Below, one piece after another: positions 5,453 to 9,527 of a DNA stretch of 9,527 bases. The translations under genes were made by a program, and so were the position numbers. Source of the stretch: an uncultured Clostridium sp. GTDB lineage: Bacteria; Bacillota; Clostridia; Clostridiales; Clostridiaceae. The notes beneath the pieces were generated by a model. That model was not told where the DNA came from. It was given only the letters and a program-made list of their open reading frames with translations, and did no database searches. Positions within the stretch are counted from its first letter, which is position 1. Each line of letters begins with the position of its first letter. The DNA lies in contig CAKVFO010000130.1 of the NCBI GenBank assembly GCA_934746785.1, positions 1-9,527 on the forward strand, given 5' to 3'.

Positions 5453-6370
5453 TTGAAGATAAGTGAGGTATGTTTATTAACTGCTTTGACTAAGAAAGCT
5501 ATAGCATATTATGAAGAGCAAAATCTTATAAAGCCTAAAAAAGATCTTAATGGGTATAGAGAATATTGTGAAGAAGATGTGAAAAAGTTAAAGGAAATAT
5601 CCTTATATAGAAAATTAGATATGCCAGTTAAAGATATAAAAAATATTATAAACAGTAAAGATAAAAAGGTACTTATGAATAAGGTATTGGAGGAAAGATA
5701 TAAAAAAGAAGTAGAAATAAAAATTCAGAAGAATTATATAAAAAGAATTTTAGAGGCTGACTTTTCAGAAGATACTATAGAAAATTTAAATGAAGAAATT
5801 ATTAAATATGAAACAAATAGTGGGGAGTTTGTTAAGAAAGAAATGCTAAGGGTTTTCCCTAAGGGAATAGGAGAATATTTAGCTCATCATTTTGCTCCTT
5901 ATCTAAATGAACCTATGGATACAAAAGAAAAGTTTGAAGCTTGGCTTAGAATAGTAGATTTTTTAGACAATGTTCCAGAAATAAAAATACCTAGAATAAT
6001 TGAAATGGGATTTAAAAATACTACTGAAGATATGTATAGAAAAATTAATGAAGAAGCAGAAAAAGAAATGTATAAGATGATATCTGCTGAAGGTGATGAG
6101 TTAAAAATGTATGAAGAGAAAATTCTTAAAACAATTGAGAAACAAAATAGTAAATCTCTTATAAATATTTTGAACCCTATAAATAAGTTTAAAAAGGACT
6201 TATATGAATTTTTTAATAGCAGTGGATATTACGAAATCTTTATTCCTAATATGAAGGTTTTGAGCAGTGATTATAAAAGATATCATGAAAATCTTATGAA
6301 ATTTAATAATGTGATGGAAAAGAAATTTGGAATTAGGTATGATGAAAATATGAGGATAATTAAGTTATAG
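5453..6370 (+). CDS. MerR-family transcriptional regulator with unassigned C-terminal domain
   Basis: The 305-residue protein starts with a MerR winged helix-turn-helix: ISEVCLLTALTKKAIAYYEE (about 3-22), NLIKPKKDLNGYREY wing (about 24-38), then a second helix pair to about residue 68 and a long dimerisation helix (about 75-105). The remaining roughly 195 residues are helical and charged with aromatic clusters (YLAHHFAPYLNEP near 143-155; FEAWLRIVDFLDNVPE near 161-176) and do not look like the GyrI/BmrR ligand domain, nor do they show the conserved cysteines of metal sensors. The start is TTG at 5453, supported by AAGGGGGAA at good spacing. It sits behind a MerR-type promoter, so it probably controls itself; further targets are not obvious here. 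A second copy of its operator lies inside the gene at 5855-5871. Confidence 0.87.
   Translation: MKISEVCLLTALTKKAIAYYEEQNLIKPKKDLNGYREYCEEDVKKLKEISLYRKLDMPVKDIKNIINSKDKKVLMNKVLEERYKKEVEIKIQKNYIKRILEADFSEDTIENLNEEIIKYETNSGEFVKKEMLRVFPKGIGEYLAHHFAPYLNEPMDTKEKFEAWLRIVDFLDNVPEIKIPRIIEMGFKNTTEDMYRKINEEAEKEMYKMISAEGDELKMYEEKILKTIEKQNSKSLINILNPINKFKKDLYEFFNSSGYYEIFIPNMKVLSSDYKRYHENLMKFNNVMEKKFGIRYDENMRIIKL
5855..5871 (+). promoter_or_regulatory. Intragenic copy of the MerR operator
   Basis: This 17-base stretch within the regulator's coding region differs from the promoter element at 5408-5424 at one position only, the centre of the dyad (TTCCC-TAA-GGGAA followed by TAGG against TTCCC-TTA-GGGAA followed by TAGG). 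It encodes part of FPKGIG. No TTGAC-type -35 with matching -10 flanks it, so if it binds the regulator it would act as an auxiliary site or roadblock rather than a promoter. A chance match shaped by codons is possible. Confidence 0.4.
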
Positions 6371-6372
6371 AA

Positions 6373-6404
6373 GGGGAGTTCCTAAAATTATTTAGGAACT
6401 CTTT
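6373..6404 (+). terminator. Terminator of the first MerR gene
   Basis: GAGTTCCTAAA (6376-6386) pairs perfectly with 6391-6401 around a 4-base loop, and three G-U pairs can extend the base of the stem. The hairpin starts 3 bases past the stop codon. The following U-run is short (CTTTAG), so efficiency is uncertain. Confidence 0.65.
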
Positions 6405-6409
6405 AGTAA

Positions 6410-6696
6410 CTATTTGTAATATCTTTCTGAAGAATTATGACAATCGCAGTCTTTTTGATGAATACACTCTACATATTTTTCATAAAGCTTCTTCAGCTTT
6501 ACAAAGAAGTTCTTCACATTTGCATAGCTTTTTATCACAATAAGTTTTCTCTAAAAGTATGTTAGCTTTGCTTGAAAGCTCATCAGCAGTTTCTACTACT
6601 TCAAAAGCTTTATAAAGAGCCTTTAATTTAAAACTTCCTTACAGTTAATTTTTTTGCAGCGATTATTTTTTTATTTTCAAAGTAATTATCAACCAT
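6410..6696 (-). pseudogene. Small Cys-rich protein gene broken by two frameshifts
   Basis: Reading from ATG 6696 (AGAGGG ribosome site 9 bases upstream) gives MVDNYFENKKIIAAKK and continues to a TAA after KF at about 6630. One base further on the frame stays open as KLKALYKAFEVVETADELSS and on through CDKKLCKCEELLCKAEEA to a TGA near 6482. Skipping one more base gives YEKYVECIHQKDCDCHNSSE and a TAG at 6410-6412. Removing one T from each of two short T-runs restores a single 94-residue frame, so both lesions look like single-base slippages. The protein would be helical with seven Cys in its second half, arranged as CDKKLCKC and CDCH, suggesting metal or disulfide binding. I do not recognise the family. 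It follows the broken MATE gene by 67 bases and was probably its operon partner. Sequencing error in homopolymers is an alternative. Confidence 0.6.
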
Positions 6697-6763
6697 TTGA
6701 AAAATCCCTCTAAATTAATTTCCTTTATTGTATATTATGTAAATTTAATAAAGAGTGTGATAG

Positions 6764-7670
6764 TTAATAACCATAAGTTCCTTTATATTTTTTAAAGAAG
6801 AAAATTGAAACCATAAATGAAAGTATTTCAGCTAGTGGAACTGCAATCCACACTCCATTTATTCCTATAAATTTAGGGAGTATTAATAGGAATACTACTA
6901 CAAATAGTAAAGTCCTTAAAAATGATATAAGTGCTGATACTCTTCCATTTGAGAAAGCCGTGAAAAGGGCTGAACTAAATATATTTATTCCAACAAAGAT
7001 AAATGAAGGAGCAAACAATTTAAAGCCGTAAGCAGCCATATTAAAAACTTCAGTTCCTTTACCAGTAAAAATTGAAATAAGAAAATCAGTTTTTACTTGC
7101 GATTCCTATGCCTAAAATTTTTATAAATATATAATCAAATATCATATTTAAAATTCCACCAACAACAGTAAATGCAAGGCTTAAATTAGCCTTACCTTCT
7201 GTAATAAAGAAAGATTGGAATATGGAAGAAAACATAGTGAAAGGTAAAAATATTAAGGAATAAACTGCGTAATCATAAGCAAATTTATATATATTTTCAT
7301 CTGCTCCTAAAAAGTTTAAGAGGGGATGTATAAATATAAATGAAAGAATAGTGATAATACAGCTTAAAATTATAGTTAATAAAGTCAAACTAGAAAAGTT
7401 TTTACGTGCTTCATCATGTTTATTCTCTCCAATTTTTTTTGCAACAATAGCATTTCCACCAGTACATACCATAGTAGCAATAGCGTAACTAGTAAGTACT
7501 ATTGGCATTACAATATTAACAGCTGAAAGGGCATCAGTTCCTATAAGTCTAGATACAAATATTCCATCTACCATAGTATAAATACTCATAAACACCATGG
7601 TTAAAACAGTAGGTAATGCGAATTTAAGTAAGAATTTTGTTGATATATTTTTATCTAAAGAACTACTCAT
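6764..7670 (-). pseudogene. MATE-family efflux pump, internally deleted and frameshifted
   Basis: The N-terminal part (7086-7670, 194 codons) has a typical MepA-like MATE start: FALPTVLTMVFMSIYTMVDG, then GTDALSAVNIVMPI, GGNAIVAKKIGE and about five membrane segments, ending at LGIGIAS before a TGA at 7086-7088. The C-terminal part continues in another frame (from about 7096 to 6764): KTDFLISIFTGKGTEVFNMA, then FLRTLLFVVVF and GINGVWIAVPLAEILSFMVS, which belongs to the last membrane segments. Together they give about 300 residues where the family has about 450, so roughly 150 residues in the middle are missing and the joint is out of frame. AAGGAGA lies ahead of the ATG at 7670. The promoter and operator upstream look intact. 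The gene is inactive unless a truncated half-transporter is used, which is unlikely. Confidence 0.85.
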
Positions 7671-7690
7671 TTTTTTAATCTCCTTTATTA

Positions 7691-7719
7691 TTGTTATAAA
7701 ATCATCAGTATAGTACTAT
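7691..7719 (+). promoter_or_regulatory. Promoter of the second MerR gene
   Basis: TTGTTA (7691-7696) and TACTAT (7714-7719) are 17 bases apart, with initiation expected near 7726 inside the palindrome at 7722-7742. Bound regulator would therefore repress its own gene while acting on the divergent pump promoter. The -10 box shares bases 7715-7719 with the opposing -10. Confidence 0.55.
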
Positions 7720-7745
7720 AAACTATGTTGTAACAACATAGTCAA
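7715..7745 (-). promoter_or_regulatory. MerR-type promoter of the decayed MATE operon
   Basis: On the minus strand TTGACT (7740-7745) and TATAGT (7715-7720) are separated by 19 bases, the diagnostic MerR spacing, and the -35 hexamer is the same as at the first MerR promoter (5401-5406). The expected start near 7708 gives a leader of about 38 bases to the MATE ATG. Confidence 0.75.
7722..7742. promoter_or_regulatory. Perfect 10+1+10 palindrome, MerR operator
   Basis: ACTATGTTGT at 7722-7731 and its exact complement at 7733-7742 flank a single central base. The dyad fills the spacer between the -35 and -10 of the pump promoter, as operators of BmrR/BltR-type regulators do. It is the best-formed operator in the window. 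The adjacent TATAGTACTATA (7709-7720) is a second perfect palindrome, formed by the overlapping -10 regions. Confidence 0.78.
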
Positions 7746-7755
7746 GAGGTGCAGT

Positions 7756-8556
7756 ATGAAAGATTTATTATTTACAAGAGGGCAGTTTGCTAAATATTGC
7801 AAAACAACAAAAGAAACTTTACGTCATTATGATAAAATTGGAATTCTAAAACCAGAGAAAACAAGGGAAAATGGATATCATTATTATTCTGCAAGACAGC
7901 TTTCAAAATTCAATTTAATATCAAGTTTAAAAACAACTGGATGTTCTTTAGAGGAAATCAATAAGTACATATTAAAACCTGAAACAGTAGATTTTAAGGA
8001 ACTTTTAACAAGCCAGCTAGAAGAACTTTTAATAGAAAAGAGAAATATTGAGAAAAGAGAGAGAGTTTTAAGAAGCAGTATAAAGAGGTTTGACATTTTA
8101 GATGGGGGTTATGAACTAAATAAGTTCTTTATAAAAGAAGAGGAAGAAGAATATTTTTTAGTAACTGAAGTAGAAGATAGTTTATCAGAATTTTATTGGA
8201 ATAAGGCAACAAATGAGCATTTCGATTTTTGTTCTAAAAATAATATAGATATGGAATATCAATTATCTTATGTATTGCATTTGGGAAAAAACTCAGATGA
8301 GGAAGTTTGGTATGTAGCCAATAAAATTCCATTTAAGATAAACTGTAAAAAATTTAAAGTAAAACCGAAAGGAAGATATTTAAAGATGATTCATTTAGGA
8401 AAATATAATCCTGATAAGTTTTATAAAGAGGCAAAAAAATATGCTAAAGAGAATAACTTAAAGCTAAAAGGAATAAGTTATGAATCAGAAGTATCAATTT
8501 TTATGGGATATGAGGTTGAAAATTATATGGTAGAAATTTCTATGGAGATAGAATAG
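7756..8556 (+). CDS. BmrR/BltR-like MerR-family drug-sensing regulator
   Basis: The 266-residue protein has a MerR DNA-binding domain (FTRGQFAKYCKTTKETLRHY at 6-25, then a wing with ENGYHYYSARQL near 38-49 and the GCSLEEINKYI helix), a dimerisation helix at about 80-112, and a C-terminal GyrI-like effector domain of about 140 residues. The latter is suggested by KGRYLKMIHLGKYNP near 204-218, KENNLKLKGISYE near 231-243 and the closing strand YMVEISMEIE. Members bind bulky, often cationic drugs through this domain and activate a transporter gene by untwisting a 19-bp-spacer promoter. The ATG has AAGAGGTG upstream. Its natural target, the divergent MATE gene, is broken, so the regulator is either an orphan or acts elsewhere. 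The coding region itself shows no lesion. No clear terminator follows it. Confidence 0.88.
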   Translation: MKDLLFTRGQFAKYCKTTKETLRHYDKIGILKPEKTRENGYHYYSARQLSKFNLISSLKTTGCSLEEINKYILKPETVDFKELLTSQLEELLIEKRNIEKRERVLRSSIKRFDILDGGYELNKFFIKEEEEEYFLVTEVEDSLSEFYWNKATNEHFDFCSKNNIDMEYQLSYVLHLGKNSDEEVWYVANKIPFKINCKKFKVKPKGRYLKMIHLGKYNPDKFYKEAKKYAKENNLKLKGISYESEVSIFMGYEVENYMVEISMEIE

Positions 8557-8664
8557 ATTTAAAATAGTCACAGGCAGAAATAATTTATCCACAACAAATG
8601 TAAAGTTATGTATAAATATGTTAATATATTCATGTAAAGTATAAAGGTGAAAAGAGGATTAAAA
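8557..8664. other. Intergenic region with a 9-bp direct repeat and one DnaA-box-like site
   Basis: ATGTAAAGT occurs twice in the same orientation (8598-8606 and 8632-8640), 34 bases start to start, just ahead of the glycosyltransferase gene; these could be paired sites for a regulator. TTATCCACA at 8585-8593 matches the DnaA-box consensus but stands alone. TATAAA at 8640-8645 is the most likely -10, though no good -35 lies at normal distance. No hairpin terminator for the preceding gene was found. Confidence 0.35.
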
Positions 8665-9527
8665 ATGAGTTGTAGAGTATCTGTAATTATTCCAGTTTAT
8701 AATTCAGAAAAGTATTTGAAAGAAATGGCTGAAAGTTTATATAATCAAACTTTAAAGGAAATGGAATTTATATTTGTAGATAATGCTTCCACTGATAAAA
8801 GCCTGGAAATTTTATATGACATAGAAAAGAAAGATCCCAAAAGAGTTCTAATTATTAAACTTGATAGTAATGAAGGGCCTGGAGGCGGAAGAAATGTAGG
8901 GCTTCAATATGCTTCGGGAGAATATATAGGTTTTGTAGACAGTGATGATTTAGTACATAAGGAAATGTATGAATGTTTATATAATAAGGCTGTAAGTGGA
9001 GACTATGATATTGTAGAAAGCGGATATTTTACCGAACGTAAAAATAGGAATATGATGTTGTGGAATAAAGATTTAGAAGGTGATGTTACCTTTGAAAATA
9101 GAGTTAAGATAATATCTTCTTGTGGTCTTATATGCACTAAAATTTTTAAGAAGAGTTTAATTGTTGATTCAGATATATATTTTATAAAAAAAATTCCTCT
9201 AGAAGATGTAGATTTTCTTATACGACTTTATTTAAGAATATCAAAGGTTGGATTAGTCAATAAGCCATTTTATTATTATCGTAATAATCCTAATTCTATA
9301 TCTAACAAAAGAAATAGGCAAGGATATTTAGATATATGCAATACATTCTCTAAAAAATATATGGAACATATGAGGAGAGAAGAGTTGTATAGTATTTTTA
9401 AACCTGCTGTAGATTGTGTGGTTATAGGAGTTTGGTTTGATATTTTTAAAGGATATGTAGTTAATAATAAAAATGTTAAGAAAAACAGCATTCGAGAAAT
9501 TCAAAATCAGCTTGAGAAGTATGTGCC
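8665..9527 (+). CDS. Family 2 glycosyltransferase, 3' end outside the window
   Basis: The frame is open from ATG 8665 to the window end (287 complete codons, no stop). It has the GT-A fold signature of family 2 transferases: VSVIIPVYNSEKYL at 5-18, FVDNASTDKS at 37-46 with Asp39 for the nucleotide, GGGRNVGLQYASGEYIGFVDSDD at 73-95 ending in the Asp92-Ser-Asp94 metal and nucleotide-sugar motif, and PLEDVDF at 178-184 with the Glu-Asp pair expected near the catalytic base. Such enzymes transfer a sugar from a nucleotide-activated donor, usually to a cell-surface polysaccharide, glycolipid or teichoic acid, on the cytoplasmic face of the membrane. AAAGAGGA lies just upstream of the start. The acceptor and sugar cannot be told. 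It may begin a surface-polysaccharide cluster to the right of the window. No membrane segment is obvious in the visible part. Confidence 0.88.
   Translation, partial: MSCRVSVIIPVYNSEKYLKEMAESLYNQTLKEMEFIFVDNASTDKSLEILYDIEKKDPKRVLIIKLDSNEGPGGGRNVGLQYASGEYIGFVDSDDLVHKEMYECLYNKAVSGDYDIVESGYFTERKNRNMMLWNKDLEGDVTFENRVKIISSCGLICTKIFKKSLIVDSDIYFIKKIPLEDVDFLIRLYLRISKVGLVNKPFYYYRNNPNSISNKRNRQGYLDICNTFSKKYMEHMRREELYSIFKPAVDCVVIGVWFDIFKGYVVNNKNVKKNSIREIQNQLEKYV

Noticed and set aside
6764..7039. C-terminal MATE segment as a separate small membrane protein gene
   Set aside because: The ATG at 7039 has no ribosome site, and the frame upstream of it continues recognisable MATE sequence (KTDFLISIFTGKGTEVFN), so it is a fragment of the same broken gene.
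7884..8096. Minus-strand open frame of about 70 codons inside the second MerR gene
   Set aside because: It is antisense to a well-supported coding region, lacks a ribosome site and shows only hydrophobic low-complexity sequence expected from the complement of a Lys/Glu-rich helix.
8585..8593. DnaA box suggesting a replication origin
   Set aside because: A single TTATCCACA without a cluster, AT-rich unwinding array or dnaA/dnaN neighbours is most likely chance or a minor DnaA site.
9276..9491. Minus-strand open frame of about 71 codons at the right end
   Set aside because: It is antisense to the glycosyltransferase, whose motifs and reading frame are clear; no ribosome site precedes it.

Overview
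The window looks like a chromosomal accessory stretch from a low-GC Firmicute, most likely Clostridium sensu stricto or a close relative. The DNA is strongly AT-rich, codons favour AGA, ATA, TTA and A/T third positions, Shine-Dalgarno (SD) sites are strong (AGGAG, AGGAGGTG, AAGGGG), and the gene families are typical of clostridial genomes. No rRNA, tRNA, CRISPR array, insertion sequence or phage gene was seen.

Layout from left to right: (1) 1-122, no assignable gene. (2) 123-560 (-), a small flavin-binding split-barrel protein of the pyridoxamine 5'-phosphate oxidase type. (3) 751-927 (-), an unrecognised 58-residue helical protein with its own promoter and a strong terminator. (4) 1016-4156, a divergent unit: a TetR-family regulator (-) facing a zinc-dependent alcohol dehydrogenase and a full-length MATE efflux pump (+). 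The two promoters overlap at an imperfect palindrome, the likely operator. (5) 4197-5316 (-), two tandem paralogous membrane-anchored proteins of unknown function, each with a near-identical promoter. (6) 5453-6370 (+), a MerR-family regulator whose promoter has the 19-bp spacer and central dyad expected for MerR control; a near copy of the dyad lies inside the gene. (7) 6410-7670 (-), what appears to be a decayed operon: a MATE pump with an internal deletion and frameshift, followed by a small Cys-rich gene with two frameshifts. (8) 7756-8556 (+), a BmrR-like MerR regulator divergent from the decayed pump; the shared intergenic region holds a perfect 10+1+10 palindrome inside a TTGACT-N19-TATAGT promoter. 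(9) 8665-9527 (+), the start of a family 2 glycosyltransferase cut by the window end.

The theme is ligand-responsive regulation of efflux and small-molecule metabolism. One complete regulator-dehydrogenase-pump unit (TetR) sits beside a regulator-pump unit (MerR) whose regulator and operator look intact while its target operon is broken. No plainly new system is visible. The items most worth checking are the intragenic copy of the first MerR operator, the orphaned second MerR switch, the overlapping TetR promoters with a related half-site in the regulator leader, and the duplicated gene-plus-promoter pair of unknown function. All family assignments were made by eye from translated motifs; no database search was possible.
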